Positions 53,284-62,762 of a stretch of 64,000 bases of DNA are shown here, one piece after another. Within the stretch, counting starts at the first letter, position 1. The number at the start of each line of letters is the position of its first letter. The DNA lies in contig NZ_CP073577.1 in assembly GCF_018205975.1 (NCBI RefSeq), forward strand, positions 2,666,001 through 2,730,000, in the 5' to 3' direction. Below the pieces are notes generated by a model. That model had not been told where the DNA came from and ran no database searches. It saw only the letters and a program-made list of their open reading frames with translations. Made by a program: the position numbers and the translations under genes. This DNA comes from Erythrobacter sp. JK5 (GTDB lineage Bacteria; Pseudomonadota; Alphaproteobacteria; Sphingomonadales; Sphingomonadaceae).

Positions 53284-54627
53284 TCAAAGCGCCCAGTAGT
53301 TTAGCTCTTTTGGAAGCTGATTCCGATCCAGAGCCGACTTCACGTCGATCAGGACTCCGCTGGACTTGATCCGCTTGGCGAGCTTTGCCCCTTCAGCGAC
53401 GTAGTCGGCGTGATCGACAGCGAGGATCAGCGCGTCCAGATCGGTCAGCGTCTCCATTTCGCTCAACTCGATCCCGTATTCATGCATCGCTTCCGCCGGG
53501 TCGGCCAAGGGATCGGCCACCGTCGGCCCGATCCCGTATTCGCGCAGCTCGGCGATGATGTCGGGCACCTTGGAGTTGCGGATATCCGGAACGTCCTGCT
53601 TGAAGGTCAGCCCGAGCACCCCGACCCGCGCCTCGCCTAGCGGGGAATCCAGCGATTTGAGCAGCTTGATCGTCTTCTGCGCGACCGCCTGTCCCATCGA
53701 ATCGTTGATCCGGCGCCCGGCGAGAATGACTTCGGGGCGGTAGTTCAGGCGTTCGGCGGCGGCCGTCAGGTAATACGGATCGACACCGATGCAGTGCCCG
53801 CCGACGAGGCCGGGCGTGAACGGCAGGAAGTTCCATTTGGTCCCCGCCGCCGCGAGCACGTCGCGGGTCGGGATTTCCATCCGGTCGAAGATCAGCGCGA
53901 TCTCGTTCATCAGCGCAATGTTGAGGTCGCGCTGGGTGTTCTCGATCACTTTCGCCGCTTCGGCGACCTTGATGCTCGGCGCTTCGTGCAGTCCGGCATC
54001 GACGATCGCACCGTAGATCGCGCGCATCCGCGCCAGAGCTTGCGGGTTTTCCGCCGCGATGATCTTGGTAATGCTTTCGAGCCGGTGGACCGTGTCGCCG
54101 GGATTGATCCGTTCCGGGCTGTAGCCGAGCGCAAAGTCGCGCCCCTGCTGCAGGCCCGAATGCTGCGCGAGCAGCGGTCCGCAGAATTCCTCGGTCGCGC
54201 CCGGGAAAACGGTCGATTCGAACACCACCAGCGCGCCTTCGCCGAGCCGCGGGCCGATGGTTTCGCAGGCCGAGCGCAGCGGCGCGAGATCGGGGCGGCG
54301 TTCCTCGGTAATCGGAGTCGGAACGGTGACGATGATCGTGCTCGCCCCGGCCAGCGCCTCGGGATCGTCCGACACGTCCAGCCCGCATTGCGCCAGCCGA
54401 TGATCGTCGATTTCGCGGGTGTAATCGTGCCCGGCGCGCAAGCTTTCAATGCGGCGCTGCGAGATGTCGAAGCCGACGATGCGTCCGCCCGTCTTCCCCA
54501 GCCGTTCCGCCAGCGCCACCGCGACCGGCAGCCCGACATAGCCGAGCCCGACGACCGCGATCGTTTCCGTGATCGCGGCTCCGTGCGCCACCGGCATGGC
54601 GTCGTTCTTGCGGAAAGGTGCATTCAT
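53284..54627 (-). CDS. UDP-N-acetylglucosamine 6-dehydrogenase-like (TviB/WbpA family)
   Basis: A 447-residue nucleotide-sugar dehydrogenase with the NAD motif VVGLGYVGLPVAVALAERLG, the substrate region SIKVAEAAKVIENTQRDLNI and the catalytic Cys in GLVGGHCIGVDPYYL. The overall pattern is close to TviB, which makes UDP-N-acetylglucosaminuronic acid for Vi-type capsules, and the substrate is therefore likely UDP-HexNAc rather than UDP-glucose. It opens the sugar-precursor part of a polysaccharide locus. Confidence 0.92.
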   Translation of the reverse strand: MNAPFRKNDAMPVAHGAAITETIAVVGLGYVGLPVAVALAERLGKTGGRIVGFDISQRRIESLRAGHDYTREIDDHRLAQCGLDVSDDPEALAGASTIIVTVPTPITEERRPDLAPLRSACETIGPRLGEGALVVFESTVFPGATEEFCGPLLAQHSGLQQGRDFALGYSPERINPGDTVHRLESITKIIAAENPQALARMRAIYGAIVDAGLHEAPSIKVAEAAKVIENTQRDLNIALMNEIALIFDRMEIPTRDVLAAAGTKWNFLPFTPGLVGGHCIGVDPYYLTAAAERLNYRPEVILAGRRINDSMGQAVAQKTIKLLKSLDSPLGEARVGVLGLTFKQDVPDIRNSKVPDIIAELREYGIGPTVADPLADPAEAMHEYGIELSEMETLTDLDALILAVDHADYVAEGAKLAKRIKSSGVLIDVKSALDRNQLPKELNYWAL

Positions 54628-54800
54628 GCCAGCCCCTTAACCCCCGGATGCTCTACATTTCGCTAACCATTCGGCGCGCGGCGATTGACATGGAGCAATG
54701 ACGCGGCTTCACACCCGGTTCACTCGCCCGTGCGTATCGCCGCACACGTGGAACAGCGCCCGGCGCATACGCCGCCGCAGCCGATTTGAGAGGTAGGAAG

Positions 54801-55463
54801 ATGCAGCCGTCCCGGTTCAAGACATGGACAAGCGCCCTCGTTGCCGCGGGGTTTGCGCTCGCCACGCCGCTTGCGGCGCAGGACGATTCGCTCACCGACA
54901 ACCGGCCCCCGCTCAGCGACGACGTGCAGATCGCCTATGTCTATGGCGACGACGAGGCCCCGCCCTGCCCCGAAGGCGATATCTGCGTGTTCGCCCGACT
55001 GCCCGAGAACGAACGGTTCCGGATTCCGCCCGCGCTGCGGTTTTCCGACAGCCCGCAGAACAACGCCTGGGCGCGCCGGGTCGAAAGCCTCGAACTGGTC
55101 GGTGCCTTTGGCGCTTTCTCGTGCAGCCCGGCCGGAGCGGGTGGGTTCACCGGCTGCACCCAGCAGCTGATCAACGACGCCTATCGCGACCGCAAGGAAG
55201 GCGAGGACGTGCGGTTCAGCCAGCTGATCGAGCAGGCGCGGCGGGACCGGCTTCAGAGCATCGATGCCGATGCCGCAGCCGAACAGGAGCGGGTCGAGCA
55301 GATCGAGCGCGAATATCTGGAGCGGCTGGAGCGCGAACGCGCCGGAGCGCTTCCGGGTGAGGTGGAAAACGCGGCGGGTCCGCCATCGCTGAATGACGAC
55401 GAGGAAACGCCGTCCGACACGGCAGAGCCCGACGGCAATCCCGACGACACCCCGCTGCGCTAG
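54801..55463 (+). CDS. Unknown secreted protein with Cys-rich N-half
   Basis: A 220-residue protein with a signal peptide (SALVAAGFALATPLAAQ) starting at the ATG after an AGGTAGGAAG SD. The mature part has Cys pairs PPCPEGDICVFARLPENERF and CSPAGAGGFTGC and an acidic, coiled-coil-like tail (EYLERLERERAG). I do not recognise the family. It lies convergent with the epimerase and divergent from the dehydrogenase, so its link to the polysaccharide locus is only positional. Confidence 0.75.
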   Translation: MQPSRFKTWTSALVAAGFALATPLAAQDDSLTDNRPPLSDDVQIAYVYGDDEAPPCPEGDICVFARLPENERFRIPPALRFSDSPQNNAWARRVESLELVGAFGAFSCSPAGAGGFTGCTQQLINDAYRDRKEGEDVRFSQLIEQARRDRLQSIDADAAAEQERVEQIEREYLERLERERAGALPGEVENAAGPPSLNDDEETPSDTAEPDGNPDDTPLR

Positions 55464-55469
55464 GGCCGG

Positions 55470-56483
55470 TCAGACCGCGTAATAATCGCGGTACCAAGCG
55501 ACGAACTGGCGAATGCCCTCGCGCACGTCGGTTTGCGGGGCATAGCCGGTCAATTCCTTCAGCAGCGTCGCATCGGCCCAGGTCGCGGGCACGTCGCCCT
55601 TTTGCATCGGCATGAAGTTCCTGATCGCCTCGCGCCCGCATTCTGCTTCGATCGCTTCGACGAAGTCCATCAGCCGCACCTTGTCCGAATTGCCGATATT
55701 GACGACCCGCCACGGCGCGACCGGTGACAGGCTGTCCCATTCGGGAATATCGTCCTTGCTTTCGGGCCTTTCGGGCGCAGCGTCGATCAGCAGCCGGATG
55801 CCGCGCACCAGATCGCTGACATAGGTGAAGTCGCGGAACATCTCGCCCTGGTTGTAGATGTCGATCGGCGTCCCTTCGAGGATGCCGCGCGTGAACTTGA
55901 ACAGCGCCATGTCCGGCCTGCCCCACGGGCCGTAGACCGTGAAGAAGCGGAACATCGTGGTCGGCAGGTTCCACAGATGGGCATAGGAATGCGCCATCGC
56001 CTCGTTCGCCTTCTTGGTCGCGGCATAGAGCGTCAGCTGCGTGTCGCACTTTTCGCGCTCGTCGAACGGCATGTCCTCGTTCGCGCCGTAGACCGAGCTG
56101 GTCGAAGCCATCAGCAGGTGATCGACCTCCAGCTCGCGCGCGCATTCCATCACGTTGAACGTGCCGATCAGGTTGGCATCGACATAGGCACGCGGATTCT
56201 CGAGACTGTAGCGCACCCCCGCCTGCGCGGCGAGGTGGACGATCACGTCGGGCTGTTCCGCCATGGCGAGCGCGTGCAGCGTCTCCATGTCTTCGAGCAT
56301 GCCGACCGTGCAGGAAAAGTTCGGGTTCTGCAGCAGCATCTGATGCCGCCGCTGCTTTAGCCTTACGTCGTAATAGTCGGTGATCCCGTCATACCCGACC
56401 ACCCGAAAGCCCTCGGCGAGCAGCAGCTGCGCGAGGTGGTAACCGATGAACCCGGCCGAACCGGTGATGAGAACCGTGCGCAT
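55470..56483 (-). CDS. UDP-glucuronate 4-epimerase-like (LpsL-type) protein
   Basis: A 337-residue short-chain epimerase with the NAD motif LITGSAGFIGYHLAQLLLAE and the catalytic YAATKKANE after STSSVYGANEDMPFDE. The stretch AQAGVRYSLENPRAYVDANL and the FFTVYGPWGRPDMALFKF block match LpsL/Cap1J UDP-glucuronate epimerases. ATG at 56483 was chosen; the longer in-frame start adds an atypical basic stretch. Together with the dehydrogenase it may supply an acidic sugar donor. Confidence 0.9.
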   Translation of the reverse strand: MRTVLITGSAGFIGYHLAQLLLAEGFRVVGYDGITDYYDVRLKQRRHQMLLQNPNFSCTVGMLEDMETLHALAMAEQPDVIVHLAAQAGVRYSLENPRAYVDANLIGTFNVMECARELEVDHLLMASTSSVYGANEDMPFDEREKCDTQLTLYAATKKANEAMAHSYAHLWNLPTTMFRFFTVYGPWGRPDMALFKFTRGILEGTPIDIYNQGEMFRDFTYVSDLVRGIRLLIDAAPERPESKDDIPEWDSLSPVAPWRVVNIGNSDKVRLMDFVEAIEAECGREAIRNFMPMQKGDVPATWADATLLKELTGYAPQTDVREGIRQFVAWYRDYYAV

Positions 56484-56578
56484 TGCCCCGTGGGCCTCCC
56501 GTCGCTGTGCCGCGTCCAGTGGGCGCGGGCGTCGCACAAGTTCTGGACAAAGAAAAGCCGCTGCGACAAGAGCGCGCC

Positions 56579-57070
56579 ATGACTATCCCCCTTTCGCGCC
56601 TCCCGATTTCGCTGTTCGCTCCGTGCCTGATCGCGCTCGCCATGACGGCCTGTTCATCCGGCGGAGGGGGCGCTGCCGTGCCCGAGCCGGAAGCGAGCGA
56701 TCCACCCGGTGCCGCGCTGCCGCTGTCGATCGGCGGGCAGGCGGCAGCCGAAGGCGAGGGCACGTTCGAGATCGCGGTGAACTGCGCCGCCGCGCTCGAT
56801 CTCACCGCAGAGCGGCTGGCGCAGATGTCGGCCAATCCGCAATCGCGCGAGATCGCGCTGCTCGGCCGCGCCGAGGATCATTTCGAAACGCGCGCGCAGG
56901 CGGCGCAGGCGGCGGATCCCGACATTATCGTTTCGCCCGCCGCAGCGATCGCACGGCGGCGCACCGAAAAGGCCGAGAGCACCACCGAGCAGGCGCAGCT
57001 GGCAATCGCGTGCCTGCGGCGTTTTGGTGACGATGTCGGCGCCACGACCGGCGTGCAGGCCGCGTCCTAG
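56579..57070 (+). CDS. Putative lipoprotein of unknown function
   Basis: A 163-residue protein with a lipoprotein signal (FAPCLIALAMTACSSGGGG, Cys near residue 25), a Pro/Ala/Gly linker and a helical domain containing NCAAALDLTAERLAQMSA and a second Cys pair position CLRRFG. It does not match a family I recognise. It faces the polysaccharide genes on the other strand and could sit in the outer membrane. Confidence 0.7.
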   Translation: MTIPLSRLPISLFAPCLIALAMTACSSGGGGAAVPEPEASDPPGAALPLSIGGQAAAEGEGTFEIAVNCAAALDLTAERLAQMSANPQSREIALLGRAEDHFETRAQAAQAADPDIIVSPAAAIARRRTEKAESTTEQAQLAIACLRRFGDDVGATTGVQAAS

Positions 57071-57078
57071 CCTGCCGA

Positions 57079-58308
57079 TCAGGAGGCCGGAACCAGGCGC
57101 GCTTCGGCAAGGACGAGCGTGACGTAGCCGCTGCGCACCATCGTGGCGGCAGACACCAGCACCAGCTGCACCGGGCATCCGGCCGGGACCGTGAAGCCGG
57201 CACCGATCTCGATCGTCTCCTCAAAGTCGAACTCGGCATCCACCAGCGGTGCGGCACCGGTTGAGGCGGGGCAGACGATCCGCCAGCTCCCACGGTCCTG
57301 CGTGCCGAAATCGTCGGACCGCAGATTGGCGGTAAAGGCGTAGCGACCGGGTTTCAGAGCGATCAGCTTGCGCGCCACGGGGCCGCTGTAGCCGGCTTCC
57401 ATTTCGGCTTCGATTTCGACCCTGCCCTCGCCTGCGGGTGAGGCGAGCACGAACGGTTCGATCCCCTCGATCGAAAACTGCTGCCAGGTGATCGGACTGT
57501 AGGCTTCCGAGGTCGATTCGCCGGTCAGCGCAAGCGTGCGCGGAACGCTCTGATCGGCCGCCCCTATCCGGGCATAATGCGCGATCGCCGCCTCGTAATC
57601 CTCGCTCGCGACCAGCTGGGTCAGCAGTTCCCGGTCGAGCGAGGAATAGGCCGCACCGTCGGGAAACCCGCCCGAAAGCCGCGCCAGGTCGGCGACGGCG
57701 ACCGGGTCCCTGGTGTTCGACACCGCGAACCGCAGGAAACTTTCGAGCCACGGGGGCGGGGCCTGCATGTAGGGCACGAAGCGCTCCCGGATGGTCTCGC
57801 TTTCGAGCGCGTCGGTCAGCACCGGGTAGAGCACCGCGCGGGTCGACTGTTCGATCCGCAGCGCGGTGTCGTAGTGCCGCAGCGCTGCGGCGACATCGTT
57901 GCGCTGCACCGCGTCCTCGATCAGCCACAATTGCGCGGCGGCGTCGCGCCGCTCCATCCGCTCGGAAACCGCCATCTGCTCGCGCACGCCGGGCAGGTCC
58001 GCGTTGGTCGCGCTGGCGAGGCCGTAGAGCCGGAACGCGGGTGCATTGATCGGCTGGTCGGAAACCGACCGGCGGACGATCCCGAGGATCGCATCGTTGC
58101 CCCCGGCTGGCATGTCGCCCGCGGCGAGATCGATCTGCGCATTGCGGACCAGCGCAACCGGATCGTCGCTATCGATCGACAGCGCGACTGCGGGAAGCTT
58201 GGTATGAAACACGTTGACCGCCGCGCTGGTGGCCGCGCCATAGGCGACCAGCAGGGTGCCGGCGATGAAGCCAAGCAGACGTCCCGAAGGACGGGGCAGG
58301 CGGGCCAT
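57079..58308 (-). CDS. Unknown membrane-anchored protein of the polysaccharide locus
   Basis: A 409-residue protein: an N-terminal hydrophobic anchor (GFIAGTLLVAYGAATSAAV), helical repeat-like middle (about 45-260) and a beta-rich C-terminal half, ending with SGYVTLVLAEARLVPAS. The second half resembles carbohydrate-binding beta-sandwich modules in its strand spacing. It has no named family known to me. Its ATG overlaps the kinase stop (TGATG), so translation is coupled with the polymer-length kinase. Confidence 0.8.
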   Translation of the reverse strand: MARLPRPSGRLLGFIAGTLLVAYGAATSAAVNVFHTKLPAVALSIDSDDPVALVRNAQIDLAAGDMPAGGNDAILGIVRRSVSDQPINAPAFRLYGLASATNADLPGVREQMAVSERMERRDAAAQLWLIEDAVQRNDVAAALRHYDTALRIEQSTRAVLYPVLTDALESETIRERFVPYMQAPPPWLESFLRFAVSNTRDPVAVADLARLSGGFPDGAAYSSLDRELLTQLVASEDYEAAIAHYARIGAADQSVPRTLALTGESTSEAYSPITWQQFSIEGIEPFVLASPAGEGRVEIEAEMEAGYSGPVARKLIALKPGRYAFTANLRSDDFGTQDRGSWRIVCPASTGAAPLVDAEFDFEETIEIGAGFTVPAGCPVQLVLVSAATMVRSGYVTLVLAEARLVPAS

Positions 58309-60521
58309 CAGTCCTCTTCCCGGTCGCGCCCGTAGCCATAGCCGTAGCCATAGCCATAGCCATAGCCTTCGAGCCCGGTGCCTTCGAACTTGGTGAAGAT
58401 CGCCCCGACCAGCGGCGCCTTGCCCGAGCGCAGCCGATCAAGCGAATTGTTGATGCCGCGCGCCGCGACACCGCGCGCTTCGACGACGAACACCACCCCG
58501 TCGACCGCCTGGGCGAGCAGCGGTGCATCGGCGAGGCCGAGCAGCGGGGGTGCGTCGACGATCACATGGTCGAACCGTTCGGTGAGCGACTGGAACAGCG
58601 CCTTGACCTGATCGCCGCTGAGCAGTTCGGCCGCGCTCGGCGGGATGCCACCGGCGGAAATCAGGCTGAGATTGGTGAACGCGGTCGGCTGGATCACGTC
58701 CTCGGCCCGCGACTGACCGGCGAGGACGTTCGAGAACCCGGCCGCGTTGGGCAGGTCGAGCAGCTTGTGCGCCGATGGCGAGCGCATGTCGGCATCGATC
58801 ATCACCACGTTCTTGCCCGTCCGTGCGAGCACCGAAGCGATCGCGAACCCGGTGGTGCTCTTGCCTTCGGCGGGGCGGGTGCTGGTCACCATCAGGGTGC
58901 GGGGAATGCCGTGCGAGGTCGCCAGCGCGAGGTTCGATCGCACGGTGAGATAGGCTTCGGACACGTCGGATTTGGGATCCTGCACCATGTCGATCACGTC
59001 GTCGTGATGCGGCGTGGCCGGAATCACCCCGAGCAGCGGCAAGCCGGTCAGCGGGGTGACCTGCGCCGGATCGCGGATGCCCTCCTCGAACTGTTCGAGC
59101 GCGAACACCGCAGCGCCCGCGACCGCGAGTCCGCCGAACAGCGCTACCAGCAGGTTGAGCGGCAGCCTCGGCGAGGACGGACCGCCGGGCACCTGCGCTT
59201 CGTCGACGAGCGTGATGTTGCTGGCCGAGACACCGGCGACGCCGATCTCCTTGTAGCGCTGGAGCAGCCCGTCGTAGAGCTCGCGGTTGGTGTCCACCTC
59301 GTTCTGGAAGATGGTATACTGGATGCGGTCGCGTTCCTGCAGGTTGAGCCGGTCGGTCAGCGCCGCCACCTTGCCGCGCAGGTCGCGCTCGCGATCGAGC
59401 GCAGCGCGGAAATCGGCCTGGGTGCTGCCGCGCACCCGCGATTCCTCGCGTCCGATCGCCCGTTCGAGCTCGGCGATCTGGACTTCGAGCGCACGAGCGG
59501 CGGGATAGCCGGGCTCGAACTGCACCATCAGCTTGGCGTATTCGGCTTCGGCAGCCGATTTTTCCTGGCGGAGCGCGTTGATGGTCGAATTGTTGACCAG
59601 ATCGGCGTTGGTTCCGCCTGCGGCGCGGGCGCGCGCCTCGAGCTGGACGCGCTGTTCGGTCGCTTCGAGCAGCGCCTGGTTCATCGCCTGCAGATCGACC
59701 TGGACGAGAGTGGGTGCGGCCACCGTACGGCCTTCGCGTTCGACCCGGTCGAGCACGACGATGCCCTTTTCATTGGCGTAATTGACCAGCTGGGTCTGCG
59801 ATTCCTCGACCCGTTGGCGCAGCTCGGCCAGGCGGCGTTCGAGGAAGCTGCGCGCATCGGCGGTCGATTCGAACCGGCGGTCCATGCTGTCGGCCATGAA
59901 CTGCTTGCCCCATTCGTTGGCGACCTGCGCCGCCAGCGTGGGATTGGCGCTGGTGTAGCTGATATCGACCAGCGCCGAGCGCGGGATGGGCGAAATCGCG
60001 ATATGGCCGAGCAGCAGGCCGACCGCCGCCTTGCGCCGCGTCTCGAGCGTTTCGCGGCTGGTCGCAGCGTCGGGCGAGCCCAGCCACGGGGTGGTTTGCG
60101 GATCGATGCCGTGGGCTTCGAAGAACGCGAAATTGTTGGCGAGCCGCAGTTCGCGCGCCACCCGTTCGGCGACGCTGCGCGCGCCGAGCAATTCGTACTG
60201 GGTGTCGTAGAATTCCTGGTCGAACCGCCGATCGGTGTCTTCCAGTCCTTCGACATTGGTGACGCGCTGATCCTGCCGGCTGATCTCGATCCGCGACGTG
60301 GCGGTGAATTGCGGCGTCATCATCAGGGTGCTGACGAGTCCGGCGAGCAGCGCCACCGCGACGATCCCGAGGATCACCCATTTGCGCCGCTCGAGAATGC
60401 CGAGATACTCGCGCACCAGCGGCAGTTCGCGTCCGGCTTGCTCGTAGCCGCCACCGGAATCCGAGGCGGAGAAGATCGCGTCGCCCTGATCGGCGGGTGC
60501 GGCGGGTTGAATGGCGTTCAC
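58308..60521 (-). CDS. Polysaccharide biosynthesis tyrosine autokinase (Wzc/GumC-type)
   Basis: A 737-residue inner-membrane protein combining a Wzz-like chain-length domain (two transmembrane segments near 53 and 450, long periplasmic coiled coil between) with a cytoplasmic BY-kinase. The kinase has Walker A RPAEGKSTTGFAI, MIDADMRSPSAH (A') and VIVDAPPLLGLA (B). It ends with a Gly-Tyr repeat (six GY units) before RDREED, the site of autophosphorylation. It regulates assembly and export with the OPX protein. Confidence 0.94.
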   Translation of the reverse strand: MNAIQPAAPADQGDAIFSASDSGGGYEQAGRELPLVREYLGILERRKWVILGIVAVALLAGLVSTLMMTPQFTATSRIEISRQDQRVTNVEGLEDTDRRFDQEFYDTQYELLGARSVAERVARELRLANNFAFFEAHGIDPQTTPWLGSPDAATSRETLETRRKAAVGLLLGHIAISPIPRSALVDISYTSANPTLAAQVANEWGKQFMADSMDRRFESTADARSFLERRLAELRQRVEESQTQLVNYANEKGIVVLDRVEREGRTVAAPTLVQVDLQAMNQALLEATEQRVQLEARARAAGGTNADLVNNSTINALRQEKSAAEAEYAKLMVQFEPGYPAARALEVQIAELERAIGREESRVRGSTQADFRAALDRERDLRGKVAALTDRLNLQERDRIQYTIFQNEVDTNRELYDGLLQRYKEIGVAGVSASNITLVDEAQVPGGPSSPRLPLNLLVALFGGLAVAGAAVFALEQFEEGIRDPAQVTPLTGLPLLGVIPATPHHDDVIDMVQDPKSDVSEAYLTVRSNLALATSHGIPRTLMVTSTRPAEGKSTTGFAIASVLARTGKNVVMIDADMRSPSAHKLLDLPNAAGFSNVLAGQSRAEDVIQPTAFTNLSLISAGGIPPSAAELLSGDQVKALFQSLTERFDHVIVDAPPLLGLADAPLLAQAVDGVVFVVEARGVAARGINNSLDRLRSGKAPLVGAIFTKFEGTGLEGYGYGYGYGYGYGRDREED
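58331..58366 (-). repeat. 36-bp tandem hexamer repeat coding Gly-Tyr tail
   Basis: Six copies of a CATAGC/CGTAGC hexamer (plus strand) encode the YGYGYG segment of the kinase. Being hexameric it keeps the frame when copies are gained or lost, so the number of phosphorylatable tyrosines could vary between strains. Confidence 0.8.
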
Positions 60522-60536
60522 GGGTTCCAGCCTGGC

Positions 60537-61259
60537 TTAGCGGTTCAAGAGGATGGTCAGCGGGGTGACGAGGATCGTGGCCACGCCGACCACGTCGTCG
60601 AACAGGCGGCGGGCGTCGGAATCGCCGACCACAACGGTATCGTTGGGATAGATCCGGGGATCGTCATACGCCCCGCGACTGATGGCATCGAGGTTGTAGA
60701 GCGTCGCCATGCGTTGCCCGCCGACGGTCCGGAAAACGATCACGTCGCGGGCATTGCTGTATTGCGACAGCCCGCGCGCGGTGGCCACCGCTTCGATCAG
60801 CGTGGCTTCGCCTACCACCGGGAACACGCCGGGCTGGTTGACTTCGCCATAGACCGTGAAGGTGCGGTTTTCCGAGGACACGAGGTTGGTGGTGACCTGC
60901 GGATCGCGGATGAAGCGACCTTTCAGACGACCCTCGATAGCCTGCGAAATCTCGGCCGTCGACAGGCCCGATACGCCGATATTGCCGATCAGCGGAAAGC
61001 CGATTTCGCCGTTGGCATCGACCCGGACCCGGCGATTGCTGAGTTCGGGAATGCCGAACACGTCGATCGTCAGCGTGTCGAACGGGCGAATGCCGCCGAA
61101 ATCGGCGCTGGCATAGAGATCGGCGGGGGTAGGAGGCGGCAACTCGCCCTGCACCACCTGCAGGTTGGGCGAGCCGCCAAGCGGACCCGGCCCCGATTTG
61201 CAGCCAGCGAGCGCCAGCGCGCCGAGCGCCAGGATTGCCGTATTGCGAATTGCCCTCAT
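60537..61259 (-). CDS. Wza-like outer-membrane polysaccharide export lipoprotein (OPX)
   Basis: A 240-residue lipoprotein (lipobox LAGC near residue 20). It carries the polysaccharide-export domain (IRPFDTLTIDVFGIPELSNR; DANGEIGFPLIGNIGVSGLS) and SLBB-like strands (GEVNQPGVFPVVGEATLIEA), without a long C-terminal helix, so it is a short OPX member. It forms the outer-membrane channel for the polymer. Its start overlaps the O-antigen ligase stop by ATGA. Confidence 0.92.
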   Translation of the reverse strand: MRAIRNTAILALGALALAGCKSGPGPLGGSPNLQVVQGELPPPTPADLYASADFGGIRPFDTLTIDVFGIPELSNRRVRVDANGEIGFPLIGNIGVSGLSTAEISQAIEGRLKGRFIRDPQVTTNLVSSENRTFTVYGEVNQPGVFPVVGEATLIEAVATARGLSQYSNARDVIVFRTVGGQRMATLYNLDAISRGAYDDPRIYPNDTVVVGDSDARRLFDDVVGVATILVTPLTILLNR

Positions 61260-62758
61260 CCTACCCGCGTTCCTTCGTTTGCTCTAGTTGACGGGCGCGT
61301 GGCGAACGACCCTTCGGATGACATAAACACAGGCTTTCCAGCGCTTTGTCCAGATTGTGCCCTGCCCAAGCCCTGTAGCGCCTGATTGGCACGAGGGAAA
61401 GCCATCCACACCGATGCCAGAGCGGCGACGACAGCCAGCGCCGGGACGCGCAGGGGGTAATCGACCGCGCTCCAAAGGCCAAGGACAAAAAGGATGATCG
61501 CGCCCGCCAGCCCCAGCTGCACCCCGAACCGCCCGGTATGTGCGAGCGACAGCAGCGCGAACGCACCGCGCACGAACGCGACCAGCGCCACGATCATCAG
61601 CAGGACGGCGGGAATCCCGCCTTCGAGCGTCCATTCGAGCCAGTCGTTGTGCGCGTGGTTCCAGTAGCTCGTGCCGAGCATCGCGCTGGGTTCGTGCACC
61701 TGGAAGATCTCCACGAAGGATCCGATCCCTGAACCGAACGGCAGATATTGCGGCAGGAATTCCACCATCGTCTCCCATACGAGGAACCGGTATTCCTCGA
61801 CCGGGCTGGTGCCGGATATCCGTTCGAAGCTTTGCGAGCGGGTCAGCAGCAGCGCGAAACCGCCCAGCATCGCCGCGCCGAACCCGGCAAACGCGAACGG
61901 CACCCAGCGTTGCCGCTGGTCGCGCCGCCGCAGCGCGTTGTTGTGGCGCGGGCGCGCATTCCAGACCAGCCAGCTTGCCGCGAGCGCGACCAGCGCCAGC
62001 GCGATCCCGGCGCGCGATCCGGTTGCCGCCGCCATCATCACCGCGAGCACCGCGATGGCCGCGCAGGCCGTCTGGATCAGCCGCATGCGCGGCCCCTTGG
62101 CGCGCGCGGCGATCAGCGCCAGCAGCGGCAGGATGCAGACCTGCATCGCGGCCATGTGGTTGCGATTGGCGAAGAAGCCGGTGGGCGAATCCGAATTGGT
62201 CACGTCGTAGAAATACAGGCCCGGCCCGAACCCGCCGATCGCCTGGACCATGCCCCACAGCGCGCTGGCGATAGCTGCCGCGATCAGGACATAGAGCAGC
62301 TTGCGATGATCCTCGCGGTCGATCTGGACCGCCAGCACCATCGCCGCCGCAGGGACGAGCATCGCGTAGAAAGCATTCCACCCGCGATAGGGCACGAGGC
62401 TCAGCTCGCGCCACGGCTGGATGCCGCCGGCCGCTTCGCCTGCCGCAATCGCGAGTTCCCGTCCGGGGATGGCTTGCCAGATTGCAGGCGGCAACGGGAT
62501 CAGGTGAAGCAGGATCAGCCCGATGATCGCCGCCATCATGCCGAGCGGGAGTCTGAACGCCCGCCATTGTTCGCCGGTCAGGCCGTAGAGGCCGATGCCG
62601 AGGCAGATCACCGCGATCGGGCGCAGCGCGATCAGCGAGACGATATCGTCGCGTGATCCGCCGCCGAGCAGGAACGCGCTCGCGAGCAGCACGGCCAGCG
62701 CAACGAAGGGCACATGCGTGCGCAGATAGGCAACGGGGGAGGGGCGCGATCGGGGCAT
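61256..62758 (-). CDS. O-antigen ligase / Wzy-like polymerase family
   Basis: A 500-residue inner-membrane protein with about 11-12 hydrophobic segments. The large periplasmic loop holds RYLVWETMVEFLPQYLPFG-type residues followed by HNDWLEWTLEGGI, a PF04932-type ligase/polymerase signature. It joins or extends an undecaprenyl-linked glycan. Coupled to the OPX gene (ATGA) and preceded by an epimerase with 4 bp between, so the block is one operon. Confidence 0.88.
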   Translation of the reverse strand: MPRSRPSPVAYLRTHVPFVALAVLLASAFLLGGGSRDDIVSLIALRPIAVICLGIGLYGLTGEQWRAFRLPLGMMAAIIGLILLHLIPLPPAIWQAIPGRELAIAAGEAAGGIQPWRELSLVPYRGWNAFYAMLVPAAAMVLAVQIDREDHRKLLYVLIAAAIASALWGMVQAIGGFGPGLYFYDVTNSDSPTGFFANRNHMAAMQVCILPLLALIAARAKGPRMRLIQTACAAIAVLAVMMAAATGSRAGIALALVALAASWLVWNARPRHNNALRRRDQRQRWVPFAFAGFGAAMLGGFALLLTRSQSFERISGTSPVEEYRFLVWETMVEFLPQYLPFGSGIGSFVEIFQVHEPSAMLGTSYWNHAHNDWLEWTLEGGIPAVLLMIVALVAFVRGAFALLSLAHTGRFGVQLGLAGAIILFVLGLWSAVDYPLRVPALAVVAALASVWMAFPRANQALQGLGRAQSGQSAGKPVFMSSEGSFATRPSTRANEGTRVG

Positions 62759-62762
62759 CGGA

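Noticed and set aside
54747..54762. Possible fifth parS site (CACACGTGGAACA)
   Set aside because: Only 11 of 16 bases match, and one half of the palindrome is missing.
58566..61385. 939-codon open frame antisense to the kinase and OPX genes
   Set aside because: Mirrors the coding strand of well-recognised proteins; composition is Arg/Gly-heavy with no known motif.
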